Assembly (NCBI GenBank): GCA_015272515.1
Contig: JACYLN010000130.1
Span: 1 to 64,000, forward strand
Origin: Leptolyngbyaceae cyanobacterium C42_A2020_001
GTDB taxonomy: Bacteria; Cyanobacteriota; Cyanobacteriia; Leptolyngbyales; Leptolyngbyaceae
DNA length: 64,000 bases
Direction of reading: 5' to 3'
The notes under the pieces were generated by a model that worked only from the letters and a program-made list of their open reading frames with translations, ran no database searches and had not been told where the DNA came from. Positions 39,137 to 50,007 of the stretch are shown here, piece by piece. The translations under genes were made by a program, and so were the position numbers. How positions within the stretch are numbered: the stretch's first letter is position 1; the number at the start of each line of letters is the position of its first letter.

Positions 39137-42100
39137 TTACACGGTGGTAAACGCGCTGCTACTGAGGGTGCTTGCCGACACTCCCGACACAATCGCCAAC
39201 ACTTCATTGGTGCTGGTGAGCCGGATCACGGTATCGTTGGCATTACTGCCAGAGCCTTGAGCAACCGTGAGTGCGCCAAAGGTCAAACCACTCAGACCGA
39301 TGCGATCGCCTTCGCTCAAGTTAAAGTTTTGGATCGTCTCCAGATCGCTGTCTGCGGCTAAAACGAAGACATCGGCATCATCATGGCTTGCCTCTGTCAT
39401 GTCACCAATCAGTTCGTCAGGACAGTCGTGCGCGGTTTGCCGACCAACTCGTGGGTCCAGATCAAGGGGTGCGCTTAGGTGCAGCACGATGATTTCATTG
39501 TTGTCGATCGCAGGCGGACGACCAATCGAGAACGGATAGTTGTTGTCGTTTGCCACCAGGATGGTATTTGCATCCAACACCAACACATCTTCGATCGTCT
39601 GGAAGGGGAAGGTAAAGGTGGTGCTGCCATCGCCGTTCAGATCATCCGGATCTTGAATGTTCAACAAATCCACCAGTTCTTCCTTCGCCACCACGTCCTG
39701 GTCATCCAGGTCAGAGAAATCCACCTTGTAGATTTTCTTGAAGGCAGCAGTGGGTCCCTGTCCGTTATCCCGCTCGATGATCAAAAATTCGTCGTCATTG
39801 ATCACGGTAATATCGCCGATCGCATGGTTAGGGCTTTCCATCTGGTAGTAGCCCACCAACCCTTCAAAGGCCCGACTTTCCACATCAAACTGATGGATTC
39901 GCAGTAAACCGGGAGCATCGCCAACGACAGATCCTTCCAACAGCGGGTAAATCTTCGACTTATCGGGACTGATCGCCAATCCTTCGTAACCTCTGGAACC
40001 CCCTAGATTGGATACGATCAGATCACCGTAGTAAGGCTGATTGCCGCCTGTGTAACCTGTTCCTGCCAGATAGTCATTCACAATCACAGAATTTCCAGTG
40101 CGGGAGAAATCAGTGAAGAAGCCATCCACACCCAGGTCAATTAACTGGCGATATTCCGCCGTGGGGTCGCCGTTGTAGCTAGCAGGCAGGAAGAAGGATT
40201 CATTCCGCAAGGTATAGGCGTGTACCAGCAAGCCAGCTTTGTGAGCATCCTGGATCAACGTAGTGGGGGTGCCTGTAATGCGATCGCCATCGCTGATCTG
40301 CCCATCCCCATTCAAATCATCAGGTTGCCCATCCCCGTTGCGATCGACGGTGGACAGGGGCACGATTCGTTGCTTGTTTGGACCAATCCCAGTCGCATAG
40401 GTCGCAATTTCTGCCAAGCCAGCCGGAGTGGACAGATCGGTGTAGGTGCGGGTGTCACCACTAACCACAAAGTCGTAGGGTCTGCCAGAGCCACCAAACA
40501 ATTGAATCAGGGGAATATCCACGCCAACCGCAGGCATGATTGTGTCGCTGAGCGCTTTTAGATTGCCAACCTCAAAGGACTGGATGAACACACGGCTAGG
40601 GTCAGTGAAGTTCTCTGTCTGCAAGGTATTCACTAACAACTGGCTGGTGTTATAGCCCTGATCCTGGAAAAAGGTGGGGTGTTTGGTTTCGGGGTAGATG
40701 CCGATTTTGCGTCCGGTGTCGGCTTCTACTTCCTTCACCAGCGCAATCACTTCCGCCAGAGTGGGCACTTTCAAGCCATCGTTATCAAAGGTGGTGCCCC
40801 GGATGGCAGGAATCCGCTCGATCGCGTTGAGTTGCTTCACTTCTGCCAGGGTAAAGTCTTCTGCAAACCAGCCGCCCACCAGGTTGCCATCCAATCGCTT
40901 CACGGTCAGGCGATCGGCGAATTCGGGACGCAGGTAGACATCAGTGCTGGTGTCGGTGGTGTTCAAGACGGGATTGCCACTGGCATCGCGGCGAATCGTG
41001 CCGTCTGTATTTAGCTGCACCACGGCTAACATCGGTTCGTGGCGAGCGATCAAGACACCATCCTTGGTCACCACCAGATCGGGTTCAATAAAGTCGGCTC
41101 CGTCTGCAATGGCTTTTTTGTAAGCAGCTAGAGTGTGTTCGGGGCGATCGCCGCTAGCGCCCCGGTGTCCCAACACGAGTGGGGTTTGACCATTGAGGGT
41201 ATTGAATTCCGGCTTACTCAACACATCGGGATTTTGGGGCGATCGCACGAATTGTCCGGTGATTTGATCGCGCACCAAATCGCCCGTACCGGGAAAGTCC
41301 GTGAAGTAGCCATCCACACCCAGTTGAATGAATTGGCGATATTCCAGTTCGGGATTGTTGTTGTAGTTGGAAGCCAGAAAGCGCACTTCGTTGCGGAAAG
41401 TGTAGGCATGGACGAATAAACCCTGTTCGTGGGCATCGCTAATCAGGCTGGTGGGAGTCAGGGTAACGCGATCGGCATCGTTGATTACGCCATCGTTATT
41501 CAGGTCATCAGGATTGCCGTCGTTGTTGTTGTCTACATTTTTGACGGAAACAATCATCCGCTTCCAGGGACCAATCCCATCGGCGTAAGTGGCAATCTCG
41601 GCTAACCCTGCTGGTGTTTGCAGATCGGCGTAGGTGCGGGTGTCACCATTGACTGCAAAGTCATAGGGACGAGCATTCACATCCTGATACAGCAACTCGC
41701 CCGTGGCGTAATCTACATCGTAGGCATCCAGCAGTTGCACCAGGGGAATGTCCGTCTTGGTGTTCAGTTCCTTCAAGTTGGAAACTTCAAACGACTGGAT
41801 ATAAACGCGGCTGGGGTCGGTGAATCCGGTTTGCTCCAGGGTTTCCAGCAATGGTTCTTCCAGCGATAACCCCAGTTGATCGTGGTAGGTGGGGTGTTTG
41901 GTTTCTGGGTAGATGCCAATCTTTTTGCCCGTTTCGGCTTCAACTTGTTTGACTAGCTCAATCACTTCTGCCAGGGTGGGAATTTGGAATACCCCATTGA
42001 AGGCATCGGTGCGGTACCCCTGAGGCATGATCGCTCGCAGCGTTTTGATTTCTGCCAGGGTGAAGTCGGAGGCGAAAAATTCGTTCTCGTACAGCACACC

Positions 42101-42868
42101 GTCGATCGTTCCACTGCGCTTGCGATCGGCAAATTCGGGACGACTGGCAACGTCGGTTGTTCCCCCCAGAATTGGTTCATGACGGGCGATCAGCACACCA
42201 TCTTTGGTGGCAACCAGATCCGGTTCAATAAAGTCTGCGCCCCGCAGAATCGCCAGCCGATAGGCTTCTAGAGTGTGTTCCGGCAATTCGCCGCTCGCGC
42301 CCCGGTGCCCAATCACAAGTGGTGGCTGACCGTTGAGGGTAGGGACATTGAAATAATTGGGGGTGGGAATGGGAGCTTCCAGCAACTTACCTGTGGCATC
42401 GGTATGTAGCAGGAAGGGACCAAACTCGTCCCCAATCCAGAGGCTCCCATCATCAGCAATCACAAAGGATTCAATATCGAAATCGGCTCCGGTCAACAGG
42501 CGATCGCTCGTCGTCTCATTCACAATCTTGAACGGCACCTGTTTATCCGGGTCAGACAGTTGAATAAATCCCAGAATATTGACACCACCCGTCCCTGATT
42601 CTGTGCCTTTGAAGCTGGGTGCCGCCTGATAAATTCTCAGTAAATAGTCAGCACTATTGTTTTGGGCACCAAAGCCGTTGTCGGAAAGAAACCAAAAGGT
42701 GTTGTCACCTGCAAACTGCACCCCGCTGAAGCCCTGCACGGGCTGACTAGGGAACGGAATTGTCCGTCCGTTGGTGGTGCCAGTGATGAAATTACCAGCG
42801 GGTGGACCTTCAGCGAAGGTGTCGGCGGGAAGGACTGCAAAGCCTTTGAGAATGACGGTATCTGCCAT
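39137..42868 (-). CDS. Phytase-like protein with two inserted GDPD domains
   Basis: The 1,243-residue protein is a phosphodiesterase/phosphatase candidate. Residues 1-180 are the N-terminal half of an esterase-like-activity-of-phytase domain. Two glycerophosphodiester phosphodiesterase (GDPD) domains follow, from about 185 and 565, each with HRGASG and ARHEP motifs. Residues about 925-1140 are the second half of the phytase-like domain. The C-terminus (DADVFVLAADSDLETIQNF) is serralysin-like, without a signal peptide, so type I secretion is likely. The ATG at 42868 (MADTVILKG) is used; the open frame extends to a TTG at 42919. A clear terminator follows. Confidence 0.85.
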   Translation of the reverse strand: MADTVILKGFAVLPADTFAEGPPAGNFITGTTNGRTIPFPSQPVQGFSGVQFAGDNTFWFLSDNGFGAQNNSADYLLRIYQAAPSFKGTESGTGGVNILGFIQLSDPDKQVPFKIVNETTSDRLLTGADFDIESFVIADDGSLWIGDEFGPFLLHTDATGKLLEAPIPTPNYFNVPTLNGQPPLVIGHRGASGELPEHTLEAYRLAILRGADFIEPDLVATKDGVLIARHEPILGGTTDVASRPEFADRKRSGTIDGVLYENEFFASDFTLAEIKTLRAIMPQGYRTDAFNGVFQIPTLAEVIELVKQVEAETGKKIGIYPETKHPTYHDQLGLSLEEPLLETLEQTGFTDPSRVYIQSFEVSNLKELNTKTDIPLVQLLDAYDVDYATGELLYQDVNARPYDFAVNGDTRTYADLQTPAGLAEIATYADGIGPWKRMIVSVKNVDNNNDGNPDDLNNDGVINDADRVTLTPTSLISDAHEQGLFVHAYTFRNEVRFLASNYNNNPELEYRQFIQLGVDGYFTDFPGTGDLVRDQITGQFVRSPQNPDVLSKPEFNTLNGQTPLVLGHRGASGDRPEHTLAAYKKAIADGADFIEPDLVVTKDGVLIARHEPMLAVVQLNTDGTIRRDASGNPVLNTTDTSTDVYLRPEFADRLTVKRLDGNLVGGWFAEDFTLAEVKQLNAIERIPAIRGTTFDNDGLKVPTLAEVIALVKEVEADTGRKIGIYPETKHPTFFQDQGYNTSQLLVNTLQTENFTDPSRVFIQSFEVGNLKALSDTIMPAVGVDIPLIQLFGGSGRPYDFVVSGDTRTYTDLSTPAGLAEIATYATGIGPNKQRIVPLSTVDRNGDGQPDDLNGDGQISDGDRITGTPTTLIQDAHKAGLLVHAYTLRNESFFLPASYNGDPTAEYRQLIDLGVDGFFTDFSRTGNSVIVNDYLAGTGYTGGNQPYYGDLIVSNLGGSRGYEGLAISPDKSKIYPLLEGSVVGDAPGLLRIHQFDVESRAFEGLVGYYQMESPNHAIGDITVINDDEFLIIERDNGQGPTAAFKKIYKVDFSDLDDQDVVAKEELVDLLNIQDPDDLNGDGSTTFTFPFQTIEDVLVLDANTILVANDNNYPFSIGRPPAIDNNEIIVLHLSAPLDLDPRVGRQTAHDCPDELIGDMTEASHDDADVFVLAADSDLETIQNFNLSEGDRIGLSGLTFGALTVAQGSGSNANDTVIRLTSTNEVLAIVSGVSASTLSSSAFTTV

Positions 42869-43334
42869 AGTGTTGGTGGTGGGGCTAAACCCGGTAGATG
42901 GTGGTGTTGCGTTTCCCAAACGAAACGAGCCTTGATTGGCATGAGGTTTTCACACCAAAATGGAGACATGATGAAATGCCTCTTGAATCAAGCAAAGAAT
43001 GACTTGAGAATTCAATGATTAACCATGAAGCCGATCAGCGATCGCTTATTTTTCTAGTACTCAGAGCCTTACAGAAAAATCTTTTAAAGCTCCTCATAAT
43101 TCTTTTTTGCATTGAAACGCAATCGAAAGATTACCACTTTCAAGAGAGTAATCAACGTTATCTAAACCACATTGAATATCAAGGTTTATGAAATTAACAA
43201 AAATCCAAAATGACAAATAAATTGATATAGAAAAAAGCTATCACTACTTCAATTTAAGTGAGTGATAGCCTAATTCAAAACTTACTGATCACAGTCTGCT
43301 CAAACCGATGAAGAGCTTACTTCTGATACCAGCT
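42869..43334. other. Intergenic region between the phytase/GDPD and tandem phosphatase genes
   Basis: This AT-rich 466-bp spacer contains the terminator of the upstream minus-strand gene at 43231-43269 and presumably the promoter of the phytase/GDPD gene. No Pho box could be placed with confidence. Confidence 0.4.
43231..43269 (-). terminator. Intrinsic terminator of the tandem alkaline phosphatase gene
   Basis: GCTATCACT (43237-43245) pairs with AGTGATAGC (43261-43269); on the minus strand a T run of six follows. Confidence 0.85.
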
Positions 43335-46300
43335 CTATACGATGAAATCGCTACTGCTGACTACACCAGGCTCAAGATTGGCAAACACAATCAATGGATC
43401 TTGACCTTGCACGCCAGCCCGATTCGCAACGGATTTACCTGCGTAGTCACCCGTTCCAACAGTGAGTTCAATTTGGTCGAAGGTCAAGCCAGCTAATCTG
43501 ATCTTGTCCTCACCAATTTTGAAGTCTACGATCCAATCGCGGTTGTCGGCAGAAATCACAAACTGATCAGTGCCATCACCACCCGTGAGGACATTGTAAC
43601 CAGGTCCACCGATCAGCGTATCGTTGCCCAATCCACCTACAAGGGAATCTTCACCAGCCAAACCCACCAGCAAATCATCTCCTGCAAAACCGACTAAGAC
43701 ATCGTTACCAGCCCCACCAGCCAGAGTGTCGTTACCCGGACCACCGCTGGCGTAGTCGGGTAAGGAATCCCGTCCAAACAAAGTTTGGTACATCACCCGG
43801 TAAATTTCGGTGTTGTCCACAGTGGAAGGCAACAAATCCGCATTCATCCCGTAGGCTTTGGAAACAATGCTGCCAGGGAAGTCAGGGGTTCCCACCCAGT
43901 TGATGGCAAAGTTGCCCATTGGACCGTCGATGCTGTTTTGAGAGGGAAATGCAACCCAGGGAAATTCTGCGCTGGCGGTGCTCCCTTTCTCCCCATCCAG
44001 GAAGGCGCGGGTGGTGTTGGTCGTTGTAGGGTTGACGTTGAAGAAAGGCACTTCGGGCTGGCTAGCTGCCAAGTTGGGATTGCTGGCATCGAAGTTGCCG
44101 GACGGACGGGTGTAAGGCGCGAATTGGACAACTTGCAAACCGCCCGCATCGCTATCGGCTGCGGTAATGACCAGCGTGTTGGGATCGACGTTGTTGACGT
44201 AGTCCATCGCCACCCCGATCGCCGCATCTGCCCGCCGCACTGCTTCCACGGTGCCAACGGCATTGTTATTGTTAGCAAAGTTGTCAGTACCCTCTTCTTC
44301 CAACACCGCGAAGAAGTTTTTACCGCTGCGGTTTGCCAGCTTCAATGAAGCATCCAACATTTCTGCCACGGTGGGCGCAGTTGCAACATACAAAGGTTGG
44401 GGATTTGTTGTATTTAAGCCCAACGCCTCTTCCGTCACGTCGTTGAAAGTGTCTTCGGCAGCAAACACCCCTAACAGCTTCGCCGGAGGATTGGCGCTGT
44501 TGACTGCTGCATTCATTTGTTCTTCGGTATACACCACGGTGTAACCGAGGGATTGCGCCAATTCGATCAGGTTGATGGCAGGGCGACGAGCTGGATTCGT
44601 TTCAGAAGCATCGATCGCGGTTGTGACGTGAAAGCCAGTGGTACCAACAGGTAGCATATACAGCTCCCCACCACCCATAATCACGTCTGTACCAGAACGA
44701 ATCACCTGCTCAATGATTTCAGCATACTTGTCGCGGGCACGGGTCTCGTTGCCACTACGGTTGCTGGTTTTTGCCGCGAAGGCAGCCGTGCCAGGTTCGG
44801 CCAGTTGACCTGACTGGATCAACATGGTGAATTTGCCTGCGGCGATCGCTTCATCCAGGATCGTCATCCCCGTGCGACCGGAGGCTGGAACCAGCAGTTC
44901 ATTGGTTTCTTCCAAGCCAAAAGATTCGTTGAAAGTCTTGACCCCCGTGGCGTGGGTAACAGCACCCGCATTGGAAGTTCCGGTCAACTGGTTCTCCATG
45001 TGTCCCAGGTAAACCCCAGCATCGGTCATCATGTCCCAATTGAGGCGACCATCGGGTCCCTTGTCAATGTTCCGCAACGCCATGTAGTGAGAGGGGCTGG
45101 TGCCATCCGGGTGGATGAAAATTACGTTCCCCGTGGACTGAGTAGCTTTGGGAGCTTGGGCGATCGGTTCTTGAATCCGAGGCTGGAGTTCTACGCCAAA
45201 CAGGGTTTCGTACATCAATTCGTACATCACCGTGTTGTCAGCAGTGGATGGCAGTTTGTCGGCATTCAATCCATGTGCTTTCGACACGATAGAACCACTG
45301 TAGTCTGGGGTTCCAGCCCAGGCTACGGCAAAGGGGAAAACATCGCCATTCGCATCAGGTTGAGTCACAAAGGGCAACGTGTTCGCGCCAGTCTGCCCAT
45401 CCATTGGCACGTTGCGAGCAGTCGTTGTGGGGTTATTGTTGATCGTGCCTACGGGCTGAGTCGCACTGCTGCGATCGACCACTTGTAAGCCACCCGCATC
45501 ACTATCTGCCGCCGTCAACAGCAGCGTGTTGGGGTTGCGATCAATGAAATCTAGCGCCACCCCGATCGCCCGATCAGCCCGCAGGGTGCCTTCGATCGTG
45601 CCAGCCGCGTTGTTGTTGTTGCCGAAGTTATCGCTGCCCTCTTCTTCCACGATGGTGATGGAACCATTGATAAAGTTGGGATGCCGTTCCATCAATTGCT
45701 GGGTAATCTCCAGCATTTCCCCAATTTCGGGTGCCGTGGGGTTATACAGTGGCAGGTTTTGAGCCGCTAAAACTTCTTCGGGGCGATCGTTAAAGGTATG
45801 AATGGGCGCAAACACACCCAGCACCTTGGTAGGAGGCGTAGGATACTTTGCGGTATCTAATAAATCCCGAAGCTGTTGTTCGGTGTAAACAACGGTATAG
45901 CCCAGACTCTTTGCCAGATCGATCAAATTTTCGGAAGGGCGCTGCAATGGATTGGTGCTGAGAGCGTTGTATTGAGCGGCTGTTCCATGAAACCCATCCT
46001 GACCGACAGGAATCATATTGAGTTCGCCACCACCTAAAATAAAATCCACTCCAGACAGAATCACTTCTCTAGTGATATCTGCCAACCGCTGACGGGGGGG
46101 AACCCGCTGCCCGTTCACCTCTAGTTCACCGACTTGAGCCACAAACGCAGCCGTACCAGGCTCATAGGCAGCACCAGATTGAACTAAGGCAGTGACCTTA
46201 TTGGCTTCCACTGCTTCTTGCACAATGGTTTTGCCCGTTGTTCCTGCCAGAGAAGTGACAGGCGTGTTGTCTTGATTTAGTCCAAACGATTCTGCGTAGA

Positions 46301-46508
46301 CCTTTGCCCCTGTGGCATGAGTGACAGCGCCTGCATTGGAAGTACCACCCAGTTGGTCTTCCATGTGTCCTAAATAGACGGCAGCATTCTCAAGTTTGTC
46401 CCAATTTAGTCGTCCATCGGGACCAGATTCTACAAACCGAGCAGCCGCATAGTGAGAGGGGCTTGTTCCATCCGGGTGAATGAAAATTACGTGATTATTA
46501 CTAGGCAT
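43335..46508 (-). CDS. Tandem alkaline-phosphatase-like protein with RTX repeats
   Basis: The 1,057-residue protein holds two homologous alkaline phosphatase superfamily domains (about 1-445 and 460-900), each with [26 protein letters not shown] and [11 protein letters not shown]. About seven RTX nonapeptides follow (GGAGNDVLV type) and a C-terminal domain. No signal peptide is present, so type I export is expected. In both domains the positions of the three zinc His of E. coli PhoA are not His. The ATG at 46508 (MPSNNHVIF) is used. Expression under phosphate limitation is likely but not shown by a clear Pho box. Confidence 0.87.
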   Translation of the reverse strand: MPSNNHVIFIHPDGTSPSHYAAARFVESGPDGRLNWDKLENAAVYLGHMEDQLGGTSNAGAVTHATGAKVYAESFGLNQDNTPVTSLAGTTGKTIVQEAVEANKVTALVQSGAAYEPGTAAFVAQVGELEVNGQRVPPRQRLADITREVILSGVDFILGGGELNMIPVGQDGFHGTAAQYNALSTNPLQRPSENLIDLAKSLGYTVVYTEQQLRDLLDTAKYPTPPTKVLGVFAPIHTFNDRPEEVLAAQNLPLYNPTAPEIGEMLEITQQLMERHPNFINGSITIVEEEGSDNFGNNNNAAGTIEGTLRADRAIGVALDFIDRNPNTLLLTAADSDAGGLQVVDRSSATQPVGTINNNPTTTARNVPMDGQTGANTLPFVTQPDANGDVFPFAVAWAGTPDYSGSIVSKAHGLNADKLPSTADNTVMYELMYETLFGVELQPRIQEPIAQAPKATQSTGNVIFIHPDGTSPSHYMALRNIDKGPDGRLNWDMMTDAGVYLGHMENQLTGTSNAGAVTHATGVKTFNESFGLEETNELLVPASGRTGMTILDEAIAAGKFTMLIQSGQLAEPGTAAFAAKTSNRSGNETRARDKYAEIIEQVIRSGTDVIMGGGELYMLPVGTTGFHVTTAIDASETNPARRPAINLIELAQSLGYTVVYTEEQMNAAVNSANPPAKLLGVFAAEDTFNDVTEEALGLNTTNPQPLYVATAPTVAEMLDASLKLANRSGKNFFAVLEEEGTDNFANNNNAVGTVEAVRRADAAIGVAMDYVNNVDPNTLVITAADSDAGGLQVVQFAPYTRPSGNFDASNPNLAASQPEVPFFNVNPTTTNTTRAFLDGEKGSTASAEFPWVAFPSQNSIDGPMGNFAINWVGTPDFPGSIVSKAYGMNADLLPSTVDNTEIYRVMYQTLFGRDSLPDYASGGPGNDTLAGGAGNDVLVGFAGDDLLVGLAGEDSLVGGLGNDTLIGGPGYNVLTGGDGTDQFVISADNRDWIVDFKIGEDKIRLAGLTFDQIELTVGTGDYAGKSVANRAGVQGQDPLIVFANLEPGVVSSSDFIV

Positions 46509-47388
46509 TTGCACTCCCAAAAGTAATAGTTGTGTGATGCAGAACACTCGCAGCGATCTCGTTGAGCAAAGGTATTTTGCAATAAGCCACCTTTGCTCTT
46601 ATCAAAGTAATGATGTTAGGAAAACCCTTTATCAGAAAACCACTTAAAAGTTAAGATCAGGATAATTAAAGTTGAAATTCCATCAAAATTGATTTGATCT
46701 AGACAAGCTAAAATATTAACTGGATGTATTTATCAAAAAGACAATGTTTCTGCTACAAATAAGTTATCAGGAGTAGCAAAACATATTAATCGTCTTTGTG
46801 AAATGCCTTTCAGAAAAGAATCTTTTCACTTATTAGCGATATTTTTAGCCTCAAATAATTAAATAAAAATACCTAAAATAATCGTAAATATCATAAAAAT
46901 TAGACCCACCAAAAAGGTCGATTAATAGAAATTTACTTAAAGTCTTGACTCAACTTTTAAAAAGTTTAGATAGGGAATAGAAGGTGAGTTAAAAACCAAT
47001 TTTTCACTGATTTTGACAATAGACCTAATATTTTCATCGCAAGAGATAAAGTTAGATCCCTAAAAGTCTCCGTTAATCTGGATTGAGTTCTATAAATTTG
47101 AATATTGCCATAGCTAACATACCATCAGTGATATTGCGGTTATGAGTTATCTAGATCACGATCGTTCTAAAAAAGCTCTAACAAAGCAGCAAAATCATTC
47201 TTATAAGGCAGAAGGTTGTAATTCTTGATCGTGCTCTACCCTACGACGCGATCTCTGCTGCCAAAGAAAAAACATCAGGGCATCCAGCAAGCATCAAAGT
47301 TACGGCTTATCTGGAAGAAACCTGATGTTTCTAAGAATTCTGCGATCGCTCCGCTAATCCAGAGCAGTTGGGTATGAAGCCTTACTTC
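46509..47388. other. Long AT-rich intergenic region
   Basis: This 880-bp spacer has no supported gene. It contains the promoter region of the tandem phosphatase gene and a possible terminator at 47267-47329. Minus-strand CTTAACTT and TTTAATTA (about 46650-46672) resemble Pho-box half-repeats, but the 7-bp spacing is wrong. Confidence 0.4.
47267..47329 (-). terminator. Possible long-loop terminator of the 47389 phosphatase gene
   Basis: AACATCAGG (47271-47279) pairs with CCTGATGTT (47321-47329), with a TCCAG/CTGGA pair inside and a T run on the minus strand. The 41-bp loop makes it less certain. Confidence 0.45.
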
Positions 47389-49791
47389 CTACAGAGGCAA
47401 CGTGCTCAGGTTCGTCCAAGTTAGAGTAGCCAGCAGATCGTCGCCTTGGCTTACCAGAGTGTCATTACCACTCCGGGTCAGCGTAATGTTAGCAGCCGTC
47501 AAACCAGACCCTAATGTGAACTTGTCGTTAGAGTCAAAGTTGAAGATAGTAACAGAACCCGTTCCCGCATTGAGGGTAAAGATATTGGCACCGTCTCCTA
47601 TAACAACCACTTTGTCATTGCCAGTACCCGCGTTAATGATATTGTTGCCAGCACCTGCATAGATCTCATCGTCACCAGCACCGCCAAGAATTTCATCATT
47701 GCCAGAGCCTGCAAAGATGATATCGTTGCCAGTTCCTGCATCGACGTAGTTATCGCCATCACCAACCGCGATGTCATCATTGCCTGCACCAGCATAGATT
47801 ACGTCATCCCCTATCCAGGCACGAATGTAGTCATCGCCAGCACCAGAAAAGACGGTGTTATTACCAGCGTTCACAATAATGGTGTCGTCACCAGTGCCTG
47901 TGTACACCAGATCATCGTCATTTTCGGCATACACCGTGTTGTTACCGTTATTAGCGTAGAGGTAGTTCTTCCCACTTCCACCGTAAATGGTGTCATCAAA
48001 CGCACCCGTATAAATGATTGCATCCTCACCTGGTCCAGCCGTGAAGTAAGCATTTGCTACTTGAGGTCCGGTAATGTTGGGCTTCTCGGTAGAACCTGTA
48101 ATGGCAGCTAATTGTGCTTGATAGATGTGGCTTTGGTCTACCCCATTGACAAATCCAGGAATTTGGAAACCATAGCTCTCGAACCCTTGCCCCACAAAGC
48201 TTGTGAGAACTTCAGAGCCAGCACCTTGATAGTAAACAGGTACAGGACGGTTTGTATGATTGCCCCAGCCATACTTGACGGTTGGGTCAGACCCCCAGAA
48301 ATTGCCTGCTAATGTTGGGTTAGTCTCTGACGTTAACGCTTGTGCTCCTTTGGTTTGCAACAGTAAGGGGTAATCGGGATTCAGCGTGAGATAGTGATCA
48401 TGGTCAGCGGTGACAATCAACAGGTTGTTTTCCCAACCTCCATTGCTTTGAATCCAGTCAATAGTAGATGCAATGGTTTTGTCAAAATCCAACACCGTGC
48501 CGATGAGGTTGTCAATGTTGTTGTCGTGGGCTGACCAGTCAAGGTCGCCCGATTCCACCATCAGCCAAAAACCGTCTTTGTCCTTACCTAACACATCCAA
48601 TGCTGCATTAGTCAAATCTTTGAGGGTGGGGTTCTCATTGCGTTCTCTAGCGATGAAAGCGGCATCGGTTTCACCAGGATTTAAGGGACGTTGGGTGTCA
48701 GGTCTTAACCCTTGAGTGCTGAACAGGGAGAACATATCTAGCCCGGTGGTGCTGTAGTCACCATTGGCAGAACTAACGGGCAAGTTGCCGTTTTGTCCCC
48801 GTGCTCCGTACAACCCAACTAAGCGATCGCCCTTGTCTGGATCCAACCCAGCCGCCGTACTTGCCAGAACATTCGCAGCATTGGCACCCCGCTCCAGAAA
48901 AGTGTAACCGTAGCGGTTGTCGGTTGGGTTGGCAACCAGATACTCATACGTATCTTTAGAAATAAATCCAAAATCGCGAGGAGGTTCAACGCCTTCAGGA
49001 AGAGGATTGGCAGGAGTGGAGAGAGGATGTCCACCCCCCAACAACACCGTCGGCTGATAAATCCGCAATTCCTGTTGCAGAATGCTATCCAGATCAGGAA
49101 ACTCACTGTCGTACTTACCGCGACGGTTAACGGTAGCCGCTGCTGCACCGGGGGTTGCATGGTCAATTGGGACAGAGGTGACCAAACCCGTCGATTTATT
49201 GTTCAGAGCCGCCGTAACTAGGATAGTTTCGAGCGGTTGTTCAAAAATATCCACACCGATCGCGTTATTGTAGCTCTTCACGCCAGTGTACAGCGTGGTT
49301 GCGGTGTTTGCTGAATCGGGATAGCTGTACTTGATGTATTCCTCATTGAAGCCAACCGGAATTGGACCACCGTAGTAAGCGGCATCCCAGGGGAAAAAGC
49401 CACCTTCAATCGGGTCGTAGCCGACTAAATTACCTGTTGCACCACTGGCAACAGTTGCACCACCAGTGGCAGTAGTGCCAGGGTTAAATCCAGGATTGAA
49501 TTGAAAACCAGGTAGCACAGGGCTTCCAGCAGTCACTGCATCCGATCCTGTAAGAGCGGAATTTCCTGTACTGAATGTCCCGTTGGCACCCGCGACTGTG
49601 GTTCCGTAGGTCGTAACCAGGCTGTAACCAGTCAAGTTTTGAAAACTCAACCCAGTTCCCTTACCAGAAGTGTAAAAGTCGCTTAGATTAGTGCCGGTCT
49701 TACCCTCTTGAATCTGTTGATAAATTGCCGCTGCACGAGCCATTTCCCAGCCCATACCGTCGCCAATCATGATGATGACGTTCTTAGCCAT
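47389..49791 (-). CDS. Alkaline phosphatase (PhoA type) with RTX repeats
   Basis: The 800-residue protein hydrolyses phosphomonoesters outside the cytoplasm. All key motifs are present: IGDGMGWEMA at residue 9, the catalytic Ser in YPDSANTATTLYTG, ESGDLDWSAHDNN, TADHDHY and GWGNHTNRPVPVYY. About 14 RTX nonapeptides (such as GAGDDYIRA and GSGNDEILG) follow from about residue 590. There is no signal peptide, which fits type I secretion. ATG at 49791. Two Fur-box-like sites lie 217-267 bp upstream. Confidence 0.93.
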   Translation of the reverse strand: MAKNVIIMIGDGMGWEMARAAAIYQQIQEGKTGTNLSDFYTSGKGTGLSFQNLTGYSLVTTYGTTVAGANGTFSTGNSALTGSDAVTAGSPVLPGFQFNPGFNPGTTATGGATVASGATGNLVGYDPIEGGFFPWDAAYYGGPIPVGFNEEYIKYSYPDSANTATTLYTGVKSYNNAIGVDIFEQPLETILVTAALNNKSTGLVTSVPIDHATPGAAAATVNRRGKYDSEFPDLDSILQQELRIYQPTVLLGGGHPLSTPANPLPEGVEPPRDFGFISKDTYEYLVANPTDNRYGYTFLERGANAANVLASTAAGLDPDKGDRLVGLYGARGQNGNLPVSSANGDYSTTGLDMFSLFSTQGLRPDTQRPLNPGETDAAFIARERNENPTLKDLTNAALDVLGKDKDGFWLMVESGDLDWSAHDNNIDNLIGTVLDFDKTIASTIDWIQSNGGWENNLLIVTADHDHYLTLNPDYPLLLQTKGAQALTSETNPTLAGNFWGSDPTVKYGWGNHTNRPVPVYYQGAGSEVLTSFVGQGFESYGFQIPGFVNGVDQSHIYQAQLAAITGSTEKPNITGPQVANAYFTAGPGEDAIIYTGAFDDTIYGGSGKNYLYANNGNNTVYAENDDDLVYTGTGDDTIIVNAGNNTVFSGAGDDYIRAWIGDDVIYAGAGNDDIAVGDGDNYVDAGTGNDIIFAGSGNDEILGGAGDDEIYAGAGNNIINAGTGNDKVVVIGDGANIFTLNAGTGSVTIFNFDSNDKFTLGSGLTAANITLTRSGNDTLVSQGDDLLATLTWTNLSTLPL

Positions 49792-50007
49792 TGCAGTCTA
49801 GCTCCCAAATTTGGACAAAAAATTCCCTTCCGACATCGCTGCTAAGTAACAACAACGTCAGAAAATATACACAAATTTACAAATCCTTTACATCCTGTTA
49901 GATGTAGTAGGCATTCCCCGCAATGCCCTATGCAACATAGCATCCGTGTCACTACTAGGGTGAGTTCTCCAAAACACACCAAATCACAAAAAAGTATGAA
50001 ATTACAC

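Noticed and set aside
43785-44348. Long frame (187 codons) opposite the tandem phosphatase gene
   Set aside because: It lies inside a gene with strong domain evidence; the frame is a mirror of codon bias, with no recognisable domain.
46641-46680. Pho-box-like half repeats (CTTAACTT, TTTAATTA) upstream of the tandem phosphatase gene
   Set aside because: The spacing is 7 bp rather than the usual 3 bp and there is no third repeat.
47600-48020. Regular repeats that could suggest a CRISPR or minisatellite
   Set aside because: They are 27-bp codon-level repeats encoding RTX nonapeptides; no identical repeat with unique spacers is present.
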